Source: an uncultured Collinsella sp. (GTDB taxonomy: Bacteria; Actinomycetota; Coriobacteriia; Coriobacteriales; Coriobacteriaceae). From it: DNA of 10,337 bases. This document shows positions 1 through 6,778 of the stretch, piece after piece. Location of the stretch: positions 1 through 10,337 of the forward strand of contig CABVAS010000039.1 of NCBI GenBank assembly GCA_902496375.1. The letters are read 5' to 3'. A model generated the notes under the pieces. The model was not told where the DNA came from. It saw nothing but the letters and a program-made list of their open reading frames with translations, and made no database searches. The stretch's first letter is position 1; every line of letters begins with the position of its first letter. The position numbers and the translations under genes are program-made.

Positions 1-16
1 CCGATCTATAGATTAA

Positions 17-619
17 TACTTCTGGGCCGGCGTGGGCGATGCCCTGTCTAAGCAGCCCGAGGTCGAGTACGCCACGAGCGCCGGCAACCTGGAGCACACC
101 GCCGGTCTTGGCCTGGCACTCGCCCACACCTGCTCCGAACCGCTATTTACCTATGGCGTCCAGGGTCTTGAGGACGTACGCCAGAACCTGTCGAGCGAGG
201 CCGTCAAGCAGATCGCGCTCGATATCGTGGTCAACACGGGCTATGTCTCGAACCTGACCAACCAGAACGATTACTACTACAACTCAAGTGTGGCGCACGC
301 GTTCTACAACGCCACCTGCAGCATTCCGCGTGAGGGCACCTACCTGCACGGCGAGGTCGTAAGCCTGGGCGTGCTCGTGCTGTTTGCCTATACGGGAAAG
401 ACCGAGAACCTTGAGCGCTACGCCGCCTTTAACAAGCAGATGGGGCTGCCCGTAACGCTTGAGCAGGTTGGCCTTACCGAGGCAGATATCCCGGCCCTGT
501 GCGAATACGCGCACGCCACCAACGAGTGGAAGCAGGGAAACCCCGAGCCCTTCACCGACGAAAAATTCGCCGCCGCCATCAAGGCTGCCAACGCCTACGG
601 CCACTCTATCCTGGCCTAA
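17..619 (+). CDS. Iron-containing alcohol/glycerol dehydrogenase family protein, C-terminal part (5' truncated)
   Basis: This is the 3' part of a metal-dependent dehydrogenase of the GldA/iron-containing alcohol dehydrogenase family, which oxidises or reduces alcohols with NAD(P). Homology starts with the family motif YFWAGVGDALSK (from base 17). It continues through the all-helical metal-binding domain: the His in SVAHAFYNA (codon 296-298) and the His in YLHGEVVSLG (codon 347-349) match two metal ligands of glycerol dehydrogenase. About 200 residues are present, so the N-terminal Rossmann-like half is missing. Codon 14-16, just before the homology, reads TAA in frame, and bases 1-16 look foreign, so the true gene probably continued upstream. 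A GTG at 32 is only an apparent start. The exact substrate cannot be told from this fragment. It ends at TAA 617-619, just before a strong terminator. Confidence 0.8.
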   Translation, partial: YFWAGVGDALSKQPEVEYATSAGNLEHTAGLGLALAHTCSEPLFTYGVQGLEDVRQNLSSEAVKQIALDIVVNTGYVSNLTNQNDYYYNSSVAHAFYNATCSIPREGTYLHGEVVSLGVLVLFAYTGKTENLERYAAFNKQMGLPVTLEQVGLTEADIPALCEYAHATNEWKQGNPEPFTDEKFAAAIKAANAYGHSILA

Positions 620-625
620 CCGACC

Positions 626-667
626 AAAACCGCCACAAAGGGGACAGTACCTTTGTGGTGGTTTTTT
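626..667. terminator. Bidirectional rho-independent terminator
   Basis: Bases 626-641 pair with 650-665 as a 16-bp stem with one G.T wobble and an 8-base loop (642-649). The stem ends in AAAA on one side and a T run (662-667) on the other, so it can terminate both the plus-strand dehydrogenase and the convergent minus-strand DUF523 gene. The T run forms part of the DUF523 stop codon (666-668). The loop-side word AAAGGGGACAGTACCTTT resembles intergenic palindromes common in Collinsella (from memory, not checked). Confidence 0.85.
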
Positions 668-1121
668 ATTGCTGTAACATGCTCGAGTCGAATTCGCTAG
701 CCGGAATCACGCGGTACCCGTGACGTAGCAGCAGATCGACAAAAACACCATTACCCGCTGTGAGGGTGCCGCTGAATGTTCCGTCGTAGATGCGCCCTGC
801 ACCACACGAGGGACTGCGGTCCTGCAAGACACACGCGGCGATCTCTTCCGGACCGCCCGCCTGCTCACACATATCGAGCGCACGTTGAGCGCCCAGGCGG
901 AATTCTCGGTCAACGGACACGCCCTCGCAGGTACGAACCTCGCCGTTCACAATCTCGGACGGCTTGCGCGGCGTGAGCAGGCCCCCAAAGACCTCAGGGC
1001 ACACCAAGAGGACCTCGGTCCCCGTACGCTCGCAGGCCTCGACCAGCTCGCGATGGTAATTATCGAGACCGTTATACTTGCAGCTCTCGCCCATCAAGCA
1101 GGCGCTCACCACGATCTTCAT
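666..1121 (-). CDS. DUF523 family protein (YbbK-like)
   Basis: This 151-residue cytosolic protein covers the whole DUF523 family, whose biochemical role is not established. Family signatures are visible: the N-terminal VVSACLMGESCKYNG (Cys8 and Cys14), CPEVFGGLLTPRKPSE (from Cys41), and LQDRSPSCGAGRIYDG followed by TFSGTL (Cys106). The conserved cysteines suggest metal or cluster binding or redox chemistry, but that is inference. I chose the ATG at 1121 because GGGGAG (1130-1135) lies 8 bases upstream and homologs begin with this MKIVVSACL stretch. The frame stays open to 1184, but that extension runs through the ftsH terminator hairpin and has no family similarity. The stop codon overlaps the T run of the shared terminator. 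The gene follows ftsH on the same strand but is separated from it by a strong terminator, so it probably has its own promoter. Confidence 0.9.
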   Translation of the reverse strand: MKIVVSACLMGESCKYNGLDNYHRELVEACERTGTEVLLVCPEVFGGLLTPRKPSEIVNGEVRTCEGVSVDREFRLGAQRALDMCEQAGGPEEIAACVLQDRSPSCGAGRIYDGTFSGTLTAGNGVFVDLLLRHGYRVIPASEFDSSMLQQ

Positions 1122-1139
1122 ATACAACACTCCCCACGC

Positions 1140-1176
1140 AAAACGCCCCATTTGAGATGGACACTCAAATGGGGCG
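1140..1176 (-). terminator. Rho-independent terminator downstream of ftsH
   Basis: Bases 1144-1156 and 1164-1176 form a perfect 13-bp stem with a 7-base loop. On the minus strand the stem is followed by four T (complement of 1140-1143). It lies 22 bases after the ftsH stop and before the DUF523 start, so it should separate the two transcripts. Confidence 0.85.
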
Positions 1177-1197
1177 ATTGACACTGCGCAACTAGTA

Positions 1198-3105
1198 TTA
1201 CTGCTGCTTCGGCATCAGCGGATTCTCGCGCGTGAGGAGATTCATGAACTCCTCGCCCGTGATCGTCTCCTTCTTGTACAGATAACGAGCCAGCTCGTGG
1301 AGCTTGAACTTGTTCTCCTTCAGGATCTGCAGGGCGCGGTCGTGCGCATCCTCGATCAACTTGGCGACAATTGCGTCCACGCGCTCGGCCGTACCGGGAG
1401 CGCAGGTGAGCGACGTGTCCTGGTTGAGGTACGCATTCTGGACAGTACCAAGCGCCATCATGCCAAACTCATCGGACATACCAAAGCGCGTCACCATGTT
1501 GCGGGCGAGCTTGGTGGCCTGCTCAATATCGTTGGCGGCACCGGTCGTCATCTCCCCAAAGATGAGCTCCTCGGCAGCGCGACCACCGCAGTAGACAGCG
1601 AGCTTGTCCAGCACCTCCTGGCGCGTCGTCAGGAAGCGCTCGTCCTCCTCGACCTGCATGGTATAGCCCAGAGCGCCGCTCGTGCGCGGCACGATGGTGA
1701 TCTTGGTAACCGGCGCAGAGCCCTTCTGGCGGGCGGCAACGATGGCATGGCCGATCTCGTGGTAGGACACGACCTGCTTCTCGTGGTCGGACAGCACCGT
1801 GGACTTGCGTTGCTGACCGGCGATGACGACCTCCACCGACTCCTCAAAATCGTCCTGCGTGGCGCGCTTGCGACCCTCGCGGACGGCACGCAGGGCGCCC
1901 TCGTTGATGATGTTAGCGAGGTCAGCACCCGAGGCGCCGGGCGTGGCGCGGGCAATCGCTGTCAGGTCGATCGGCGGCTGCGTCTTCACGCTCTTCGCAT
2001 GCAGCTCGAGGATGTTCTTGCGGCCGGTCAGGTCGGGCAGCTCAACGGGGATGCGGCGGTCAAAACGGCCGGGGCGCAGCAGGGCCGGGTCAAGGCTATC
2101 GGGACGGTTGGTGGCAGCGAGGACGACGATACCCTTGTGGTTATCGAAGCCGTCCATCTCGGTCAGCAGCTGGTTGAGCGTCTGCTCGCGCTCGTCGTTG
2201 CCGCTAAAGCCGCCGCCGTCACGCTTTTTGCCGATGGTATCGATCTCGTCGATAAAGACGATGCACGGGGCCTTTTCCTTGGCCTGCTTAAACAGATCGC
2301 GCACCTTGGCGGCGCCGCGGCCGACGAACATCTCAACAAACTCAGAGCCCGAAATGCTAAAGAACGGCACGCCCGCCTCGCCGGCAACAGCCTTGGCAAG
2401 CAGGGTCTTACCGGTACCCGGAGGGCCAACAAGGAGAGCGCCGCGCGGCAGCTTGGCGCCAATCTCCTCGTAGCGCTGCGGCTTCTCCAGAAAGTCGACG
2501 ACCTCCTTGAGGGACTCCTTGGCCTCTTCCTGGCCGGCGACATCCTTAAAGGTCACGCCCACGTCCTTGGAGGCGATCACGCGCGCGCCGGACTTGCCCA
2601 GTCCACCGCCGCCAAAACCACCGCCGCCAAAGTTCATCGACGGACCGTCATCGCCCATGGCCTTCTTCATGCGGCGGTTGAGCCACCAGCCGATCAGGAA
2701 GAAAATCGCCATGGGAAGAATGAGGGTGAGCAGGTAATAGGTCATCAGACCCGAGTTCTTATCGGGAACGACTGACTCAAGCGAGGCGCCAGATTCAAGC
2801 ACGCGATCGGTAAAGCCCGCGTCATTCGGTACACCGGTCGTCTTGTAGGCGATGTTCTCGTCCTCGCCCTTCTTGGTGTAATAAATCGTGTAATCGTCCG
2901 TATTGTACTCGACCTTGTCGACGCTCTTCTTATCGAGCGCTTTGACAAACGTCGAGTAATCAGTCTTCGTAATCTGCTGCGTGTGACCGATGTTGGGGAA
3001 CAGAACGGTCGAGAGCACGAGGTAGACGACGAAGGCGATGAGCACGTAGAGGATCATATTCCGTCTACGTTTGTTGTCATCCATCTCCATCTGCTTGAAC
3101 TCCAT
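1198..3105 (-). CDS. ftsH: ATP-dependent zinc metalloprotease FtsH
   Basis: FtsH is a hexameric membrane AAA+ protease that extracts and degrades misfolded membrane proteins and some soluble regulators. The 635 residues show, in order: membrane segment about 17-36; extracytoplasmic domain about 37-120; second membrane segment about 121-142; a Gly-rich linker (159-170); Walker A GPPGTGKT (227-234); pore loop FVGRGAAKV (260-268); Walker B CIVFIDEID (281-289); second region of homology about 332-350; the zinc site HEIGH (449-453); and a third ligand, Asp526, in TGAANDIEQA. All catalytic residues are intact. The pore loop has Arg263 where many FtsH proteins have a hydrophobic residue. The ATG at 3105 has no clear Shine-Dalgarno. 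GGAG (3101-3104) lies 9 bases before an in-frame ATG at codon 6 (3090), and codon 8 is also ATG, so the true start may be 5-7 codons later. Confidence 0.97.
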   Translation of the reverse strand: MEFKQMEMDDNKRRRNMILYVLIAFVVYLVLSTVLFPNIGHTQQITKTDYSTFVKALDKKSVDKVEYNTDDYTIYYTKKGEDENIAYKTTGVPNDAGFTDRVLESGASLESVVPDKNSGLMTYYLLTLILPMAIFFLIGWWLNRRMKKAMGDDGPSMNFGGGGFGGGGLGKSGARVIASKDVGVTFKDVAGQEEAKESLKEVVDFLEKPQRYEEIGAKLPRGALLVGPPGTGKTLLAKAVAGEAGVPFFSISGSEFVEMFVGRGAAKVRDLFKQAKEKAPCIVFIDEIDTIGKKRDGGGFSGNDEREQTLNQLLTEMDGFDNHKGIVVLAATNRPDSLDPALLRPGRFDRRIPVELPDLTGRKNILELHAKSVKTQPPIDLTAIARATPGASGADLANIINEGALRAVREGRKRATQDDFEESVEVVIAGQQRKSTVLSDHEKQVVSYHEIGHAIVAARQKGSAPVTKITIVPRTSGALGYTMQVEEDERFLTTRQEVLDKLAVYCGGRAAEELIFGEMTTGAANDIEQATKLARNMVTRFGMSDEFGMMALGTVQNAYLNQDTSLTCAPGTAERVDAIVAKLIEDAHDRALQILKENKFKLHELARYLYKKETITGEEFMNLLTRENPLMPKQQ

Positions 3106-3182
3106 CTACTGGGGTTGATAATGCTATCTAGAATACCCAACCCAGACGGCGATAAACCGACGCCGGACACGAAAGGATAGAG
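3106..3182. promoter_or_regulatory. Divergent intergenic region between ftsH and the adenosyltransferase gene
   Basis: These 77 bases must hold the promoters of two divergent genes. They are AT-richer than the surroundings around 3112-3137. Candidate -10-like words are TAGAAT (3129-3134, plus) and TATTCT (3132-3137, minus), but neither has a convincing -35 at normal spacing. AAAGGA at 3172-3177 is the ribosome binding site of the plus-strand gene. No cobalamin riboswitch fits in this space. Confidence 0.35.
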
Positions 3183-3668
3183 ATGGCATCACTCGAAGTC
3201 GGCAAGGTTCAGATCTATACGGGCGACGGAAAGGGCAAAACCACGGCTGCGCTGGGATTGGCGATGCGCGCCACAGGTTATGGGCTCGACGTACTCATGC
3301 TGCAGTTTGCCAAGAAGCTGCACTGCGCCGAACACGATGCCGCCCCGCGCCTGGGGCTGCGCATTGTACAGGCTGACCGCGATACGCCCGAGGCTTGCGC
3401 CGAGCAGATCATGGAACTTGCACGCGAACAGATCTCGCAGGTCGATGTACTCATTCTGGACGAACTCGGCGAGGCCATGCGCCGCGGCTTTGTGACGCGC
3501 GAGGATGTGGAGGGGCTGATCGCGCTGAAGCCTGCCACCACGGAGCTCGTGCTCACCGGCCGCGGACTGCTGCCACTGGCCGATCTTGCCGACCTAGTCA
3601 CCGAAATGCGTCCCATCAAGCACTACTTCGACGAAGGCCTCCTAGCCCGCCAAGGCATCGAATACTAA
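3183..3668 (+). CDS. Corrinoid (cob(I)yrinic acid a,c-diamide) adenosyltransferase, CobA/CobO/BtuR family, short form
   Basis: This family transfers the 5'-deoxyadenosyl group of ATP to cob(I)alamin or its precursors to make adenosylcobalamin. The 161 residues carry the ATP-binding P-loop TGDGKGKTTAALGLAMRA (13-30), the Walker B-like VDVLILDEL (87-95), LVLTGRG (122-128) and the conserved C-terminal block LVTEMRPIKHYFDEGLLARQ with GIEY (138-161). It is shorter than typical members (about 170-200 residues). The gap lies around residues 45-70, where the family usually has an extra loop near the corrinoid/ATP site. The start ATG at 3183 has AAAGGA 5 bases upstream. The gene stands alone, divergent from ftsH and convergent with a MATE gene, with no other cobalamin gene in view, so a role in salvage is plausible but not shown. 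Its stop codon abuts a large palindrome. Confidence 0.9.
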   Translation: MASLEVGKVQIYTGDGKGKTTAALGLAMRATGYGLDVLMLQFAKKLHCAEHDAAPRLGLRIVQADRDTPEACAEQIMELAREQISQVDVLILDELGEAMRRGFVTREDVEGLIALKPATTELVLTGRGLLPLADLADLVTEMRPIKHYFDEGLLARQGIEY

Positions 3669-3753
3669 TTGATCCAAGGGGGACGGAGGAAACGGATCAT
3701 CGACATCACGACGGAGATAAATGATCCGTTTTCCTCCGTCCCAAGGGATCATT
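3668..3753. repeat. Long imperfect palindrome between convergent genes, stop to stop
   Basis: The arms 3680-3700 and 3721-3742 are near-perfect inverted repeats (one extra T in the right arm). Weaker pairing of the outer flanks (ATTGATCC and GGATCATT) extends the arms to about 33 bases each. The 20-base centre contains another GACGGAG word. The element starts at the TAA of the adenosyltransferase gene (3666-3668) and includes the TGA of the convergent MATE gene (3749-3751). It can fold into a strong hairpin on either strand and may act as a terminator, but there is no T run after the stem. It resembles dispersed REP/MITE-like intergenic palindromes; that it is repeated elsewhere is inference. 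Confidence 0.75.
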
Positions 3754-5101
3754 TGGCAGTGGCGCGGCCGAGCCAGTTGCCGCTGTGGTGGTAGATGGTG
3801 AACATCATAGCCGTGATAAGCCAGGTTACGGGGTAAACCAGCAGCAGGTGCTCAAGGGACGGATCAAACGGCATAATCGCAAACACCCAGATCACCCTGA
3901 GCACGACAGTGCCAAAAATCGTGAGCAGCATGGGCTGCAAGCTCACGCCGGCACCGCGAATGGAGCCCGACGCGTTTTCGATAATCGAGAAGATCGCGTA
4001 GAACGGCGCGATAAAGTGAAGAATCGTCGTGGTATACGCCGAAATCGAGGCATCGTCGACAAACAGACGCGACAACGGACCCGAGAACACCAGCAGCACG
4101 GCAGACAGGCCACCAATGAGCATAAACGACAGCACGAGCGACGTATGGTAGCCCTTGCGCATGCGCTCGTAGTTGCGCGCGCCAAAGTTCTGTGCCGAGA
4201 ACGTGGTGATCGACACGCCAAGCGCCTCGGTAACCATCCAGACAATGCCATCTAAGCGGCCCGAAAGACCCTACGCCGTGGTGACATCGGCGCCAAACGA
4301 GTTGACCGACACCTGAATCAAAACGTTGGAAATCGAATACGCAGCAGACTGAAAACCAAGCGGCAGACCACACGAGATCATGCTCTTACAAATGCCAGGA
4401 TCAATGCCGAGTTTGGACAGTGAAAGCCGCCACGCACCCGGTGCGTGCATCATACGAATCACGATCATCGTAGCATTGGAGCAAATAGTCAGCGCCACCG
4501 CGATGCCGCAGCCCAGAGCCTCCATATGAAGCACAGCAACGAAGATGACATCCAGCACCGCATTAACAAGGCAGCCGGAAGCGATGATCACAGCAGGCCC
4601 GCGCGTGTCGCCCACGGCGCGCAGCAGTGCCGTTCCCATATTGAGTAGCAGCGCCGCAACCATGGCGGCAAAATAGCAACGAGCATAGGCCACGCCCTCG
4701 GCCAATAGTTCATGCGGCGTGTTCATAAGCACCAGCATGGGCTCAACGAACACTATGCCAAGAATCGAGAAAACGATACCGCCCACCAGCGCGAACGTCA
4801 TGGCCGTATGGACCGAACGGCTCAGTCGCTCATCATCGTGCTGGCCAAAATACTGACCGGTAATGACCGCGCAGCCGGCGCCGACGCCAACGCAAAAGCC
4901 AATGCAGAGCTCGGTGAGCACCATCGTGGCCTGAATGCCGCCCAGTGCGAGCTTGCCGCCAAACTGACCGACGATATAGGTACCGATAAGCGTGTAGGCC
5001 TGCTGAAAAAACGAACTAAAAAAGATGGGAACGCACAGCGACAGCAATTGCTGCCAAATGACACCCTGCGTTACATCGATAGCCGTAGATTTCTTAGCCA
5101 C
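3749..5101 (-). pseudogene. MATE family efflux transporter interrupted by an in-frame amber codon
   Basis: MATE proteins are 12-helix antiporters that export drugs or metabolites using Na+ or H+ gradients. Read through the stop, the frame encodes about 450 residues, the normal family length. The N-lobe begins VTQGVIWQQLLSLCVPIFFS and the C-lobe contains VTEALGVSITTFSAQNFGA. The frame is broken only by TAG at 4271-4273 (codon 277), inside SFGADVTTA-stop-GLSGRLDG. Homologs usually have Trp here (AW before a Gly/Thr-rich turn and helix 7), so one base change from TGG explains it. Both sides are well conserved and in the same frame, which suggests a recent mutation, a strain polymorphism or a base-call error. 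The GTG at 5101 is chosen because GGGGAGGG (5105-5112) lies just upstream; a TTG at 5134 is possible but has no ribosome binding site. The 3' end lies inside the palindrome. Confidence 0.85.
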
Positions 5102-5226
5102 ACGCCCTCCCCACAAGCATACGACAAACAACAAAACAGCAATTTAAAACCAAAGCCAAAACCAGCTTAGCACCGACTGGCGGCGACCGAAACACCTCGA
5201 ATTAGAGCGCGGTGCGGAATAACTGC

Positions 5227-6141
5227 CTAGTGATACAGTCCCGGCTGGTAGTGATACTCATTGCTCACGTGCGAGCACAGCTGCCAAAAGGCGACGGCAC
5301 TCGCCGCGGCAACGTTGAGCGAATCGACCCCGTGCGCCATCGGAATGCGCACGGCCTGGTCACAGCCGGCAATGGTCTTGGCGCCCAGGCCGGCACCCTC
5401 GGTGCCCATAAAGATCGCCAGGCGGTCAATCCCCTGCAGCACGGGATCGTCCAGCGACAACGAATCGTCCGTCAACGCCATGGCGGCACAGGAAAAACCG
5501 GCATCGTGCAGCGCCGCCAGGCCGTCATGCGGCCACACGCGCGCCTCACTGCCAATGCGCGTCCACGGCACTTGAAACACCGTGCCCATGCTAACGCGGG
5601 CCGAGCGACGGTACAGCGGGTCACAGCACGTAGGGCTCACCAGAATGCCGTCGACATTGAGCGCGGCGGCCGAGCGGAAAATCGCGCCGACGTTGGTGTG
5701 GTCGACAATGCCCTCGAGCACGCACACGCGCACCGGGCGCTCCCCCGCCGCCTCGACGACGCCGCCCAAGAACTCATCAACCGGAATCTGGCGCGGGCGA
5801 CGGAACGCCGCGAGCGCACCGCGCGTCACGTTAAAGCCCGTCAGCTGCTCCATGAGCTCCATGGAGGCCACGAACACAGGAACCGGGCCGGCGCCCTCGC
5901 GCACGACCAGGCGCTCAAACAGCGGCATCATCTGGTCGAGCCAGCGCTCACCCAAAAGAAAGCTCACCGGCTCGTATCCGGCACGCACCGCGCGCTCAAT
6001 AACCTTGGCACTTTCCGCAATGAAGATGCCCTTTTGCGGCTCCAGCACGCAGCGCAGCTCGCGCTCGGTCAGTCGCACGTAAGCATCAAGCCGCTCATCC
6101 TCGAGCGAGTCGATTCGCAGCACCTCAACGGCATCAGTCAT
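5227..6141 (-). CDS. TrmH/SpoU-type (SPOUT) RNA methyltransferase
   Basis: A 304-residue S-adenosylmethionine-dependent RNA 2'-O-methyltransferase of the trefoil-knot SPOUT superfamily, acting on rRNA or tRNA in the cytosol. Residues 1-110 form an N-terminal substrate-binding region. The three SpoU motifs follow: motif 1 EGIVDHTNVGAIFRSAAAL (143-161; Asn150 and the catalytic Arg156), motif 2 LAIFMGTEGAGL (241-252; Glu248) and motif 3 VRIPMAHGVDSLNVAAASA (264-282; Ser274 and Asn276 in the knot). All signature residues are present, so it should be active. The target nucleotide cannot be inferred. The start is uncertain: ATG 6141 begins the conserved part but its nearest purine-rich stretch (AAGAAGGG) is about 15 bases upstream, and an in-frame ATG at 6174 also exists. 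It lies on the same strand as dfrA and thyA, 109 bases after the dfrA stop, with a hairpin between. Confidence 0.9.
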   Translation of the reverse strand: MTDAVEVLRIDSLEDERLDAYVRLTERELRCVLEPQKGIFIAESAKVIERAVRAGYEPVSFLLGERWLDQMMPLFERLVVREGAGPVPVFVASMELMEQLTGFNVTRGALAAFRRPRQIPVDEFLGGVVEAAGERPVRVCVLEGIVDHTNVGAIFRSAAALNVDGILVSPTCCDPLYRRSARVSMGTVFQVPWTRIGSEARVWPHDGLAALHDAGFSCAAMALTDDSLSLDDPVLQGIDRLAIFMGTEGAGLGAKTIAGCDQAVRIPMAHGVDSLNVAAASAVAFWQLCSHVSNEYHYQPGLYH

Positions 6142-6185
6142 AGCAGCCAGCCCGCACCCTTCTTTACAGCACATCTATACCAAAC

Positions 6186-6208
6186 GAGGCGACGCTAAGC
6201 GCCGCCCC
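6186..6208 (-). terminator. Possible terminator after thyA-dfrA
   Basis: Bases 6188-6195 and 6199-6206 form an 8-bp GC-rich stem with a 3-base loop. On the minus strand all pairs form (one G.U), while on the plus strand one pair is a mismatch, which suits a minus-strand transcript. Only a weak T-rich tail (TCGTTTGG) follows, so termination may be partial and leave read-through into the methyltransferase gene. Confidence 0.45.
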
Positions 6209-6250
6209 ATGCATTCAATCAACCCGATGATACCGTTCACGCCAGACGAT

Positions 6251-6769
6251 TTACGCCTTAACGCGACGATACGTCACGAACTCATAATCGAGGCCTTCGT
6301 CACCCTCGCCCGCGGCAATAGTGGCAACCCCATCGCGACGCGCAACTTCCCACGCAGGATCGGCATCCAAATTGGGAAAATACGTGTCCACGGGATGGAC
6401 GCAGTGGTCATGCGTGACCTCGGCCTCGGCGCAATACGGCAAAAACTGACGATACACCTCGCCGCCGCCGATCACCCACGCAACGGGCTCATCGGCAACC
6501 GCGGCGAGCGCCTCGTCGATGCTATGCACCACGTCGACGCCCTCGACGGCAAAATCCTCGTCGCGGGTAAGCACGATATTGTGGCGGTTCTTGAGCGGAC
6601 GCCCGCCGGGAAAACTCAGCAGCGTCTTGCGCCCCATGATAACCGGGCAACCCTTGGTGCACGCCACAAAATGGCGCATGTCGGCGCGATTGGACACCAC
6701 CATGTCGCCCTCGCACCCAATGCCCCAGTCGTCACACACGGCGACGATGGCAGATAGCTTACAAGTCAT
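6251..6769 (-). CDS. dfrA: Dihydrofolate reductase
   Basis: This enzyme reduces dihydrofolate to tetrahydrofolate with NADPH, regenerating the cofactor that thymidylate synthase oxidises; it is the target of trimethoprim. The 172 residues match the family along their length: LSAIVAVCDDWGIGCEGDM (5-23, start of the active-site loop), the catalytic acid Asp30 in NRADMRHF, the NADPH-binding VIMGRKTLLSFPGGRPLKNR (43-62), and IGGGEVYRQFLPYC (100-113). VDTYFP (127-132) matches the conserved DT(Y/F)FP turn. I chose ATG 6769 because AGGTGG (6775-6780) lies 5 bases upstream; a GTG at 6778 is less likely. That ribosome binding site uses bases of the thyA stop codon, and only 9 bases separate the genes, so translational coupling is likely. 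No obvious trimethoprim-resistance feature can be claimed from sequence alone. Confidence 0.95.
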   Translation of the reverse strand: MTCKLSAIVAVCDDWGIGCEGDMVVSNRADMRHFVACTKGCPVIMGRKTLLSFPGGRPLKNRHNIVLTRDEDFAVEGVDVVHSIDEALAAVADEPVAWVIGGGEVYRQFLPYCAEAEVTHDHCVHPVDTYFPNLDADPAWEVARRDGVATIAAGEGDEGLDYEFVTYRRVKA

Positions 6770-6778
6770 GAGCGCCAC

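Noticed and set aside
1122..1184. N-terminal extension of the DUF523 protein
   Set aside because: It is encoded by the ftsH terminator hairpin, and the ATG at 1121 has a good ribosome binding site.
1297..2775. A 492-codon open frame antisense to ftsH
   Set aside because: It mirrors the strongly conserved ftsH frame, has no recognisable domain and is explained by GC-rich codon bias.
3106..3182. Cobalamin riboswitch before the adenosyltransferase gene
   Set aside because: The intergenic space is too short and shows no B12-box-like conserved sequence.
4238..4273. Two separate MATE genes
   Set aside because: The two parts are in the same frame with only one stop codon between them, and together make one family-length protein.
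5212..6198. A 328-codon open frame antisense to the RNA methyltransferase
   Set aside because: It is Arg/His-rich with no motif or ribosome binding site, while the minus-strand frame has all SpoU motifs.
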